Of a stretch of DNA of 64,000 nt, positions 21,001 to 31,345 are shown piece after piece. Position 1 is the stretch's first letter, and each line of letters opens with the position of its first letter. A program made the translations under genes and the position numbers. The notes beneath the pieces are model-generated. The model made no database searches. It was not told the origin of the DNA and worked only from the letters and a program-made list of their open reading frames with translations. Source of the stretch: Sphaerosporella brunnea (taxonomy: Eukaryota > Ascomycota > Pezizomycetes > Pezizales > Pyronemataceae). The stretch lies in contig VXIS01000003.1 of NCBI GenBank assembly GCA_008704415.1, forward strand, positions 248,001 to 312,000. The letters are read 5' to 3'.

Positions 21001-22196
21001 CAATTGAGTCTTCTTGGTTGCCGCCGGCTTGACTAAATTGACTCGTGGTTCTTGGGCAGCCGCTGCCAGGCTCAAATATAAAGACTCCCAATCCTGAATG
21101 TCTTGAGTCCAATCTGGGTTATGTCAAATTCCGATTTTGTTGATTGCCGAGCCTGTGGAGGGGTGGCTACCGTACGTGGTCCTTGTTGCTTGTTGCCTGG
21201 TGGCCTCCTCAAGTGCGAGCGGATTTCCCGGGGTGATGGTTGCAGCGGTTCGGGTTTCGCTGGTGAAAAGTCTACATCGCTTCGTGTTCACCTTTTAGAC
21301 GTCTGCTTATATGCTTAAATCGCTTCACCGTTACTGCAACTCTGTAGTATCAGTAATTGTCAGCCATCTAGATAATTGTACCGTCCCGCTGGACCTGCAC
21401 CGGAAGAAAATTCCCAGCCCTGCCCGCCGAGACTACTTGCCATCCCTTGATGCAGGTTAATCTTGTTCCCCCATCCTGCACGCCGTTAAGCTTCCCCCAA
21501 ATCTCCTTCCGCACAGGTTTGGCAGTCAACCTGGGTTCGTTTTTGGACTTGTCACAGTGAACAAAAGCGTACTGACATCAAAACCCTGGGTGGAATGATG
21601 CTGAAGGCGCTCTCGGGGTTCGAAAACTTCTCGCCCTCTTGCGTCACCGCCAAAACTCTCCGGGATGACTTGCTGGATCTAACGTTCGGTTTCTGGGAGT
21701 GTTCCAGCCTGAGCCTGAGGTGGAGGACTGTGTTTCCATTATCTTTTGGATGAGCGCGAGCGATGTAATGCGATGGGTTCCTGATACGTGATACGTGACA
21801 CGCGAAAAATGTCTACCATCTGCTAGCATGATCTACTAACTAGTAAGCGCAGCGCCGCGCGGTAAAACTCTTGGCAGGATAGGCAACCGGATAGTTTTGA
21901 GGCTTTCCGTTTCAAATACTGTTGGCGCTGACGCGTTGCGTAAGCAGTCAACATAAAAGCACGCACGCACCGCTACCCAGCTCGTACAGGCACACCCCCA
22001 AGCACTACCACAACATTCATTGTTTACCCACTACCAGTATTACCTCGACAACCTTCAACCAACTGCCCGCAACAACAACCCACTCCCACTACCCACTCCA
22101 GACACAGATCAACAACCCAAACCTACTACCCACCGACCGACCAACAACAACAACTACAACAACAAAAATCTTGCGGTAGCCTGTGTACGTCACAGT
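21001..22196. other. Stretch without a recognisable gene; CAA-rich leader-like end
   Basis: No gene is supported. 21955-22170 is A/C-rich with a CAA microsatellite (about 22140-22168), like a fungal 5' untranslated leader, and ends where dispersed repeat F2 begins. Confidence 0.4.
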
Positions 22197-22565
22197 CCAG
22201 TCCCACCAGTCTGACCAGTCCTGAGCCGGACCGGACCTGAACCACATCATGCAGTCCAGTCCGAGAGATTGCGCGGGACCAGCAGTCCTTTGGTGAGGTA
22301 TGGACTGGACTGGCTGCATGCTATGCAGTCGACTGCATAGTTCCAGCGGAGTAATGTATCACATAAGGATTTTATATACAAACCGCCCGCGTTAATGTAT
22401 CCTCCGCGCCCTCCAGAACTCCTGTATCCCTCCCGCTCAGGCTATTCAACCAGACTCCATGTGGGTTGCTGGATGCAGAGCGCATTTAGCATCTCCTGAA
22501 GCTCTGTAATCTCAGCATGGCCCGAGCCCATCCCGGTATGCTCAGGGTCCAATCTGGCACGTAGT
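22197..22565 (+). repeat. Dispersed repeat F2, copy 1
   Basis: It matches 46930-47335 in reverse orientation over about 370 bp, with diagnostic words CAGCGGAGTAATGTAT, CATAAGGATTTTAT and GTAATCTCAGCATGG. On the minus strand part of it translates as HAEITELQEMLNALCIQQ, and the other copy gives AEITELEKMLNALCIQQ, which indicates a protein-coding origin (helical, Leu-rich). It could instead be a solo LTR; no TG...CA ends with a 5-bp duplication could be confirmed. Confidence 0.65.
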
Positions 22566-22927
22566 GAATGTCTTACAGTTTGATGACAATCAGAGTTTTT
22601 ATTTTGGATGTTTTTCCTGACGCCCATGATATCATTTGTGGCGCCCTGTTTCACGCCACTCAGCAGGCGCAATTGATCCAACAGTGCTTCTTCGAGGGCA
22701 ATGTATGGCAGAAAGTAAGGTCAACTTTCCGGCGAGTGCAACAGATATTGCAGCCTTGTCGCAACTGAGCGGCGTGGGAGACGAAAGCTGTAGAATACTC
22801 AGCCAAATGCGACGGTACAGTCGATTATCTGCTCGTGGACAATATCCAGCATTGCGCAGTGCCAGAAGACCTAAACCCCCACCGCGACGCACAATAACGG
22901 GTACAGCCCTGTCCTCACGAAACCCTC

Positions 22928-23786
22928 TTGCCCCGGGTTGGTTTAATGCTGCATTCACACCTTAGACCGCATCTCTACACATCCCTCTTGCCAAATATAC
23001 CAGAGCAACGAAATGGCCGGTCGCCGGCTGACGCCGACGGCGCTCGTCTCACAGCGTTTGTGAAAGGACAGCAGCCGGCGTACCCGGTTGAACGCCGCCA
23101 TATCTTCCCTTTCGAGGAATCCCTGCAGATTAGGGTGTGCGTTCTGAACCAGCTCGACCAGCCACGCGAGCAGGACGAGGAGGGCCTAATGCAAACCATC
23201 ACGAACTGGATATGTACATCATGGGTGACCAGTGAGCGCAGGAGCGTAAGGTGACAAAGGTAACGACAAGACGTTCGTCCCCACCCGACTGCGGTCTGGA
23301 AATGCGCGTACATCGAACCGGAGGCGCCCAGTTTGAGTCCCAACAACGACCACGAGTCCAGCAAGGACATTGCAGAAGAAGACCGCCGAGTCGATCGTGG
23401 AAACCCACAACAAACACACCATCGAGGGGATCTTGGATATTCATGGCAACCCCATCAAGCTGATTGCTGACGAATGGGCAGACGACCCCGTTATAGAAAC
23501 CCACAACGCAGACGCCGTGGAAGGCATAACGGATGTTTTTGACGACTGGAAGGTTGACCCAGACATAGTGGACAGAGTTAGGGTACGTCAAACTCGATTG
23601 ACCTTCACTGGAGATCCATCAGCTGACAGCGGTAACACCAACAGGATATCCCCTCGCCGCCGCCGCTCAAACGTCCTTGAAAAGTTGAACGTAATGAGTG
23701 CGCGTCGCTTTCCAGACCGCCCTTTCGAGGAGATCAAAGCCGATGTCCTTGCCCGACTGAAGCTGCTTGATCCAGGTAGACGTTGA
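22928..23786 (+). pseudogene. Hypothetical gene relic, unknown family
   Basis: Two protein-like frames follow each other: 22928-23254 (PAYPVERRHIFPFEESLQIR, then LNQLDQPREQDEEGLM) and 23370-23786 (IVETHNKHTIEGILDIHGNP; THNADAVEGITDVFDDW; FPDRPFEEIKADVLARLKLL). Between them stops occur in all frames, so an intron or decay is needed. The second part contains two related ETHN...EGI segments, a possible internal duplication. No known domain was recognised. Confidence 0.35.
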
Positions 23787-25021
23787 TAATGCAATTGCGG
23801 AGAATGATGACGTGAATCTACCGACGCAGCGTCTGCGGCCCAAGAATTCCCGTGCTCCCTCGTCTGATGCGTGACCATCCTGTGCGTGCGGGAACATCCG
23901 CCGTTTGCCAACGCCACCTGGAGCAATGGCAGGCCACTGGCCGGTGCCTATGACATCCCACACACCGACAGTGCATGCTGCGGATCGTGTGATGACACAA
24001 CTAGACTTGTCCTGCACCCACCGCCTGCTTCCGTAATTGCAAAGTTGCTCCCACGGTGGGAGGATTCGTGGAACTCCCATGCGGGTGAACTGGCAATCCT
24101 GAACTACATCCCATGAACACTAGCCCGAAAAGACCTGCGGCCTCTGGTATTCCGAAGGTCCGGCAACGCCTCCGTGAACAACCTGATCGGTTCTCAGATA
24201 GCTATCGCGACATTGACTCATGACCATGAACGAGTGTTTATCAGCTGGTATTGAGCTTTCCAAATGCACAGATGCTTCAAAGGCGGCCAACGCAGCACCA
24301 GTGGACATTGCCGGCCCACAATTGTGTTGTTACCGCCGGTGACGGTGCCCCTTGTAGCATTTATGGCGGTACAGACCACAACGAAGCCGGTTTTGGGCGG
24401 TTTGGGATGCTTGGTCGATGGGTTATGGTTATGTGCGAAGTGTTGACTGCGAGACGGAACCACATGCGAGGTAACACATAGCTGGGTAGTACGAAGAAAT
24501 GAGGCGGTGAACCCGTCGTCCGATGTCATAAACGAGGCCGGATGGGATGGCCTTCGAGTAAGGTAGTGCACGGAGCGGTTAGCAGGACGCGGCAGAATTG
24601 ACCGGGAACATGTGCAGCAGGAGGAGGCGTGTCCGGAACCACAGATACAGACCGGAACTGTCTAGAACATTGCCGATTGTCATAGCGATGGGTAGCAGCC
24701 TAAAAAGCGGTGGTCCGTGCACCCAGCCCCTCGGCACACCACTTGGTATCGTAGCGTGTGGATATATGTAGTGGGACGGTCCCGACCAAGTGTCTTGCCG
24801 CAGTTGCCAGCACATCACATGTGAACATCACGATAATTGTTCATGCCGTGGTTTCTTGCGGAAGTGGTAAAGCAGTTGTTCACTTCGTTGACAGCAGATG
24901 TATAGGAATGCCACGAGTTCGATCTTGCCGATAAGATGTCCTGGTCTCATCCTGCTTGGTTGCTCCTTTCCCGCGGCGTAACTGGCAACCGCGCGTGGTT
25001 ATATGCTCAATCCTTGCGCTC
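23787..25021. other. Stretch without a recognisable gene
   Basis: Several frames of 60-137 residues overlap on both strands, none with a recognisable motif, and coding strand cannot be decided. Confidence 0.4.
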
Positions 25022-25258
25022 TCACATCCACAACACACGCGTCCAGCTGATAGCCACCGGTTCAAACCCCTGCGACGTCCAGCTCTTCTTTATGCGTATC
25101 AAGAGACGCACTTTCTCATATTCACGCTCAAAGGCAATGCAATTGTTTGTCGCCGCGAGCATCCGTTCTTCCATCTTGTCCGCATCGTTGCTCTCCTGCT
25201 CCGAGTCTGGCAATTCCTGTGGAACGTCGCGCACAGAACGAACCAGCGGAAAAGGCAC
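25022..25258 (-). other. Possible coding fragment, minus strand
   Basis: A 78-residue frame with an acidic, helical character: VRDVPQELPDSEQESNDADK, then EERMLAATNNCIAFEREYEK and VRLLIRIKK. It looks more protein-like than the plus-strand frames over it. It has no partner exons and no recognised family. Confidence 0.25.
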
Positions 25259-25944
25259 TGGAAATGCATCCCGCGAACCCAGAAGAAGTAGCGCTTGATT
25301 CTTAATACACGGCGGAGGGAGACGCGGTTTAGTTTAGGCCGTTTTGTAGAGAAGCCACACGCGGATTACAGTGGGGTTGGTCGGTGGAAAGGGAGAAGGT
25401 TCCAGCGCAGGGTGAACTGCAGGTTTCTCTCGAGTCGTCTAGCAAGTGGAACAATAATTGAAGACCAACCTCCGGGATCACGTGAGAGACGGGAAGCATT
25501 GTTGGAAAGGTGCGTGGTGGTTGGAGAGGTTGATGGGCGGTAGCCGGGTCGACTTTATAGCTCCTTCTGGAGATCCGCTACAGAACGTGTCGCTTGAATA
25601 GGATATGGACCCTGCCAGCAGCTTAGCCATGTCAATGAAAAGTTGCTTCGTGCGATTGTTGAACCCCACTACATCCCGCACACCAAAAGACTACTCCCTC
25701 AGGCCTTATATGAACCGCGTTGTCAGATACCTTTTACATCGAGCTCGACACGCCGCGGCGTACTCTTGGAAAGCCAGGAATGACAAGCGCTCCCAATACC
25801 GCGCGTGCGGAAACAGCCAGATGCGGCATATGGCCCGAATCGAGCCTCGGCAGTGGCGGGGTGGACACTGCTGCGTTTCTGTCGGCCGCACAATTTGACA
25901 GCGTGGACGCAATAAACTGCACCGACGTGAATTGTTGGCAAGCC

Positions 25945-26421
25945 TTATATCCTTTTAGCTTTTCTGTTGGCGGCGGTTCGCAGCACGGCAGGCTGGCTGT
26001 GGGCTGTCATCGTAGCGGTATAGAGAATCAACGATGATCCCGCAATTGTTGCTTCAACGTATATCGCGCTGTCCTGGTTTGCGCTTCTATAAATAAACTG
26101 GGTATCCAAGGCGCCAGAAATCGCATGAATGCCCAAACATCTTGTGAGTAGTGTAAACGGCGTTTTCACCTTCTTAAACCTCAGCGCAAATTGGGGGCAC
26201 GCTGCAGTTTGCAGAAGGCGCAACTGCACGGCCAAAGCAGGTGGAATGAAAATTACTTTCCGCATGTAACCTTTATAGTTTATGGCAGAGCCTGCACCCA
26301 TCCCCCACCAAATCCTGCCCGCTCCCTTTTGATACCATGTCAGGGGTAAACTGCTGCCACCCGCTTGCCCTACCTGTCCACCTGCAATCGGAAACAAACA
26401 CAAAAACAGCAACACAAGCAA
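25945..26421 (-). other. Open frame of 158 residues with hydrophobic start
   Basis: The frame begins MLVLLFLCLFPIAGGQ, which resembles a signal peptide. On the DNA, however, the same bases form a pyrimidine-rich tract ending TTGCAG followed by GTGG, so it may equally be an intron 3' end. Downstream residues show no motif. I give it low weight. Confidence 0.22.
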
Positions 26422-26540
26422 GCGGAAGGAAACCCTTTTTCACTATTCCACACGGGAATATGAATGCTGCTGCTTCTCCTTCTCATTCATCATTTTCCCC
26501 GGAAGCCTCAGGATGCGTACCTGACGCTCTTACCTCGAGG

Positions 26541-26822
26541 CTATGCCGGAAAACAGGTCGGAGGCGTCGATGTGTTCAAAGGCATGACGGAAGCTGTTCC
26601 AACGTTTCGTATGATTGTTTCATAGGCTGCACCAGTAGAATTGACGGTTTTCATCGTTGACCCTTTGGGCGCGCCCCTAGCAGCAGCTGTGGCGTGGTAG
26701 GTCCGGCCGGTGGTGTTGTTAACTTGGGTGCCACCATTTTGGGCTACGGTGGCGGCACGGCCGGTGCTGAAGTTACTTCCAATGACCGAACATGTATACA
26801 CCGACGATTCCTGCTCAACCAT
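26541..26822 (-). other. Ser/Thr/Asn-rich open frame, 93 residues
   Basis: The frame contains SVYTCSVIGSNFSTGRAATV and NNTTGRTYHATAAARGAPKG. Composition is like a secreted or wall protein fragment, but there is no signal peptide, Cys pattern or partner exon. Function not assigned. Confidence 0.22.
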
Positions 26823-27151
26823 CCAGATGGTTGAAAAATCACACAGAGATTACATACGAGCCGGAAAGTATGACAATCATGCTGGTATGAGATCGTAACG
26901 CAGTCGGCCAATGCCAATGCCGTTCAGTGCCGGATCAAGAAGGGCGTGGCTGCCATCCATGTGCCGGCAGTTTATTATCTGTCTCCTCTTCAAGCTGCAT
27001 TTGGTATCAAGAATCGACGGTGTCCGCACATGAGACGAGAGCACAATCGCCGGGGACACGATATGGTCTGTGATCATTGGGAGCCTGTATTCAGCCTTCG
27101 TGTGATGGTACTTGCAAATTGAAGTCTGGTAATCCGGGCCGTTTATTACTT
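26823..27151. other. Stretch without a recognisable gene
   Basis: Nothing beyond short frames before the hAT target duplication at 27152. Confidence 0.45.
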
Positions 27152-27159
27152 GCTGTGGC

Positions 27160-28343
27160 TAGTGATGGGCACGAGCCAGATCGAATCAATCTTCCGAGGG
27201 AGCTGGCTCGAGTCGTAGTGGCGGAGGCTCGTGATTGCGTGCGAGCTTTGGGTGAGCTCGAGCTGCAGGTCGAGACCACACTTTAGCCTCGCGTACGGTG
27301 TTAATTCTAGGCAATAATATTCAACTCCCGGTCTATTATGTAGGATTATAACCCGTACAATGACTGGCTTCAATCCCTCAGCGTCCGCATCGTTCTAGGC
27401 GGTTTTCCTGATGGCTATCTGTGACCGGAACCTCATCGCCACTGTCAATCTCGCCCGCTCAACCTTTCACGGTTCAACTGCTCCAAATGATCCTGCCCTA
27501 GCCAGCTGTCGTGGAGCAAGCAATCACTCCATGAGGTCTCCAAAAGCCTGTTCCGCTTCTTGGTGAAACATCTCCAGCTTGGCAGAAATGACTCTCAGCA
27601 GGGACACTCGCGGCTGGTATAGAGAGATAGTCGCGAGCCATTCTGGCGCGGGTTGGGAAGCGATGACCATGCTTGCCTCCAATCAACAGCGTTGACCTCC
27701 CACACTTCTACCGGCTCAAATACGTACCGTGTAAACTCTGGCTGCGTCCGTGCAACTCTGGCTATTGGCGGAGAGAAACGAACGTGCAAGTCTTCGTCTA
27801 GAAGGTTCCCCACAGCGTGGGCAGAGCTGTTGAGCGGTCCTCAGCCGGAGCGGTTGGGAGAGCAAAATTTAGGTAGGCCGATCCCCAGACTGTTTCGCAC
27901 TTCCACAGCCCGTTAGAAATCCATGATGGCTGCCATCCTATTTGTGTAAAACCGTTGCCCTTGCAGCGGGGATCGAGAATCAGAGCAAAACGCTGCGCTC
28001 TAAAATCGTCGGTGTTGGTCCAATATTGTTCACCAGATTCCATCTTTGAAACAGTGCGGCAGTGAGACTGGATTCGGGAGATCCTCGTGACCGCAACACG
28101 GGACTCCAACTTTCTATATGACGCAGTCAGTTGTTTTCTTATTCTACAACACTGGCTACGATTTTTATGACCATTGACCCTCACGATCAGAACCCCCATC
28201 ACCCTGAGAGCTCGAGCTGGGGCGAGCCAATCCTCACCCCTCAGCTCATGGCAGCTGGACTCGTAGACGACGAAAGATCGGATCGGCTCGTCTCGTCATA
28301 TCGAGTTTCTAGCTCGAGCTGGCTCGGATTGTGTCCATCACTA
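27160..28343 (-). mobile_element. hAT family 2, copy with perfect target duplication (1184 bp)
   Basis: The element begins TAGTGATGGGCAC and ends with the inverse of TAGTGATGGACAC. It is flanked by identical 8-mers GCTGTGGC at 27152-27159 and 28344-28351. CTCGAGC/GGCTCG-rich subterminal repeats occupy about 27170-27290 and 28205-28330. Inside is a broken transposase C-terminus on the minus strand. At 1.2 kb it is a deletion derivative of an hAT element (usually about 2.5-4 kb), and the intact duplication indicates a fairly recent insertion. Confidence 0.92.
27498..28190 (-). pseudogene. hAT transposase C-terminal half, frameshifted
   Basis: Three frames in order on the minus strand: RFALILDPRCKGNGFTQIGW near 28000, the conserved segment after the catalytic core; FTRYVFEPVEVWEVNAVDWR near 27720; and RARMARDYLSIPAASVPAES near 27630-27590, the dimerisation region. 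Two frameshifts (near 27810 and 27660) and loss of the N-terminal zinc finger and DDE core leave no functional protein. Confidence 0.75.
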
Positions 28344-28467
28344 GCTGTGGCGTTGGATCTTGTGGCAGCCGCTGCAAACATTTCCGAATAGTTCATATCC
28401 GACTAATATATTCGGATCTCTGCGGGACTGTGAACTCCCCATTTCAGCCTGATCGATTCAGCATTGT

Positions 28468-28553
28468 CAATAGCCAGCCAGCCTGGATTGCAAGATAGCC
28501 AGCGAGCCGGGCTTCCAACATAGCCAGCCAGCCAGCCAACCCGGGCTATTTTG
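28468..28553. mobile_element. Very short MITE-like unit (86 bp)
   Basis: It starts CAATAGCCAGCCAGCC and ends GGGCTATTTTG, with ATAGCCAGC repeated twice inside. The ends and the GCTGGCTGGC tracts resemble the element at 15603-15817. It may be an internal-deletion remnant of the same family. Confidence 0.35.
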
Positions 28554-28719
28554 TGCCGTGTAATGACAAGCTTGGATCTATTGGATGGCCACCCCAACCA
28601 TACGCATCGTAAATTCACCACTGGCTTTCAATCAATGGCTTCGCTCTCTTGAAGCTTTGCACCCATACTACTTGCGCCCCAGGATTCGCCCCGCCGTGTA
28701 TTTGCACCCCAACAGCGAC

Positions 28720-28727
28720 TATATAAA
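28720..28727 (+). promoter_or_regulatory. TATA box of the 28790 gene
   Basis: TATATAAA, 70 bases upstream of the start codon. Transcription would be expected to begin near 28750, leaving a C/A-rich leader of about 40 bases with CCAACCTCAC and an ATG in the context CCGACATGT. Confidence 0.7.
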
Positions 28728-28789
28728 CGACCGCTCAATCACACCCAGTCCTCCATTCCTTATCCAACCTCACGACACAAACAACCGAC

Positions 28790-29202
28790 ATGTATACTCC
28801 TCCGACTCCGCCGCCATCCCCTGACGTCATGCCATTCGTAACCCTCGACCTCGTCATTACTGGCCTCCGTACGCAAGCGCCTCGCTCCTCACCGTTTCAA
28901 CATACTAACTGCATGCAGCCCATGGTCCTTCCAACATGGTGCTCTCGGCGTGGGCCCACCACAGATTGAGCGACCTGGTGCCCATTTTGGCCACGCAACT
29001 GGCAGTCGCCCCAGAGTCTGTCAACTTCGACGATGAGGACGGCAACCGCCTCCAGCTTGGACCAAAGATCCAGAAGGTACGAACCACCGTCCATACCAAT
29101 CTTAAGTTGAGATACTGACAACCCGTGTAGTTGGGACTCAAAGAGCAGTTGGTCCCTGGCGGTGTCGCGTATAATCTTGTGGTGGTTGTTGGCAGTCCGT
29201 AG
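28790..29202 (+). CDS. Small three-exon gene, 102 residues, possible beta-grasp protein
   Basis: Exons are 28790-28868, 28919-29076 and 29131-29202. Intron 1 (50 nt) runs GTACGC...TGCAG with a TACTAACTG branch point. Intron 2 (54 nt) runs GTACGA...TGTAG with TACTGAC. Both keep the frame: exon 1 ends after 26 codons plus one base, exon 2 ends on a codon. The spliced protein is 102 residues. It starts MYTPPTPPPSPDVMPF, then has a strand (VTLDLVITGL), a Leu-rich helix (RLSDLVPILATQLAVA), an acidic turn (FDDEDGNRLQL) and a final strand (YNLVVVVGS). This order is reminiscent of a ubiquitin-like beta-grasp fold, an inference from pattern only. It is the only gene here with promoter, splice sites and an undamaged frame, so it is probably functional. 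Confidence 0.75.
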
Positions 29203-30054
29203 ACATCGCTGGAACAAGGAGGTTGAGAGTGGGGAGATATTGCCGTTGTCATCGCGCCGAATTTTTGGCATCTGCGTTTGTGTGTGCCTCTGTTTAAATA
29301 TTCCGCTTTAACCCTCGTCGGCCTTTTTTCCTTGGGATAGTTCTAGATCACAGCGATACCTCGAGAGGCGGGGTTAGACAAACGTCAACCTACCTTTACC
29401 TTAACGCTCTTCGTAGTTGTTCGCGTCTCTCACAGTTCTTCCAGGTCTTCAAGGACGCACCCGTTTGGCAATGCGATCGCGCTGGCACGATCAGTATCAA
29501 TGTCAAGCACAATCTACCTTACTTAATTCTTTTCCGGTCCTGGTTGAGCTTGGCCGGTCATGGTCAGGTTAGTATGCCACGTTCTCTCGCAGGTCATGAC
29601 AAGTTGCACAAGATCGAATTTGGCCTACAACAATCGGCCTCGGGATGGGCACATACACCACGGCATTTGGACAGCTCCCGGCGAAGACCTATCTTACACT
29701 CCGGCACCTATAGATAATTCCACGCCCCAAGAGAAATGAGCCAGGGCTAGGCACCATTTCTGTCCCGCCACATGGTGCCCCCCGTCGGCTCACCGTCAAC
29801 CCTTGTGTGGAACCAAGCGGGGTTGCCCGTTGCTCTGTTTGACATGGGGTTCCAGATCTCGTTGAGAAAATGCTCACGTGGTATTGAATTGCAATCGTTG
29901 AAACAATGTCACATATCATCGGGATCCAAATGGCGACCCCGCAAAGCCGACTGACCGGCCCGCCATGCGGTACCAAGAACGTCCCGAACGTGCAGACATA
30001 CGTCTGCTTAGAATTTGCCGCTAAGTAGGAAACGATGCTAGGATGGCTGTTCCT
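29203..30054. other. Stretch without a recognisable gene
   Basis: Downstream flank of the small gene. Short frames only, no repeat or motif I can support. Confidence 0.45.
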
Positions 30055-31345
30055 GACGGCGGAGGATTTTTGTTTTGTTTTAATCCCATTGCATTCGGCC
30101 GCTTGCGGCCATGGCATATATAGAGAAGAGAGACTGTGCTACCCCTTAGGACAGAGCCTACTACTGGGGCCTTCGGCTCTCTTAAGGAAAGAAAATCAAG
30201 GAAACCGCAACACATAAACGGCGGAAAAGACTGTAGCCACCTCCCACTGCCTCTACACCCTAGGAGCCCGCTGCTCCTTCCCCTTGGCCTTCGCCTTCTT
30301 CTGCTCCTTCTTCTTACTGCCCCCCCAGGGTTTGCGTGCCCAGTGTGACTTGGCGATGCCCGCTCCTCCTCCTATGTGAAAGTTGAAGCACACAGCTCCG
30401 TCACCGGCCACTTGGGCCCAGGACGGGACGCTCTTCCCGGCTGACTGTGCCGCAGTGCGGCTCGAGGGCCGCCTGCGCTTCTTTCTCTCAACCGTCTTCC
30501 ATCCCTCTTTCGCCTCAGCCTCATCGCGGGGGGCGGACGGAGCTGGTGCATCTCGCGTGTCAGGCGTTGGGCGCACCGAGACCAGTGCGTCGCTCGGCCT
30601 TGCATGCTTCGAATGCATTAGGGAGGGGCGGGGGAGAGATGTCCCGTGCGTTCTTTGTCGGTTTCTGCGCCGGGCTAGGCGGCCCGGAGAGCTTACGCTT
30701 CCACTTTGTCGCAGCAGGTGGAGCTGCCGGCGTTTCCGCCGCCGTCGTTGCGGGCGGGGGCGGGGGCGGCGGCGGGGGTGCGGGCCGCGTCTGGGTTGCC
30801 GAATTTGCGACCCATGGCGGTGGCGACGTCTGGGTCGCCCCGTGTGATACCGTTGTAGTTCGAGGGCTTTTCGCTTCGAGCCCCTTGAGTCGAACCAGAA
30901 GCTCTTCGTTCTGAGCAGAGAGCTTGCCGACCGTACCTTTCAGCTCACGTACGATCGTGACCAACCTGGCCATGCTGGTATCGTGTCCTTCCTTGAAGGC
31001 GTCGATACGCCGTTCCAAAAGTTCTTTGAAGTCCTCGATGGTGGCGGTCCGAGGGGAGTCCTCGCGCGTGTCCTGCATCTCCGCGTCTGTCGTTTGCTCT
31101 GGGTGGTACCCCTCCCACTCGGTGAGCACGTGGGCAGCCTCAACTTGTTCGCGTGTGAAAGCACTGAGGAGATCCCAGCGAGCACGACCTGCCTCGCGAC
31201 ACGCCCTTTGGCCATGGCCGTACATCATGCATTTCATGCACGGAGTGTCGGGGCTTCTCGATTTCGGGAAGAAGGAGGAGTGGTAGGGCATTGAGGCAAA
31301 AGTAGGATTCGTGATGGTAGGTATCGACCAATCAGCGAGCACCAC
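30055..31345 (-). mobile_element. LINE deletion derivative D: ORF1 joined to 3' end
   Basis: Minus strand, left to right: ORF1 (31345 to about 30253), then about 160 bp of 3' untranslated sequence ending with an A-rich tail (ATTAAAACAAAACAAAA) at 30055-30085. The 3' part, 30085-30215, matches 56945-57067, the end of LINE relic C, through GGCCGCTTGCGGCCATG and GCTACCCCTT. ORF2 (endonuclease, RT, RNase H) is entirely absent between ORF1 and the shared end. The element was therefore either mobilised as an internally deleted copy or lost ORF2 in place. Confidence 0.7.
30253..31345 (-). pseudogene. LINE ORF1 (gag-like) protein, one frameshift
   Basis: The first frame (31345-30560, 261 residues) has a CCHC zinc knuckle, PCMKCMMYGHGQRAC, near residues 36-50. 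A predicted coiled coil follows (FKELLERRIDAFKEGHDTSM, then LVTIVRELKGTVGKLSAQNE), then a polyproline linker and a basic end. The second frame (30618-30253) continues with EGWKTVERKKRRRPSS and SVPSWAQVAG, both typical of fungal LINE ORF1 products, and a Lys-rich tail. A single shift around 30590 separates them. The product would bind element RNA. The true start could be this ATG or the one at 31288. Confidence 0.65.

Noticed and set aside
25040..25070. B-box-like GGTTCAAACCCC as a tRNA gene
   Set aside because: No A box at a suitable distance and no cloverleaf.
25945..26421. Secreted protein with signal peptide
   Set aside because: The hydrophobic start coincides with a pyrimidine tract ending in TTGCAG that looks like an intron end; no downstream motif supports a secreted protein.
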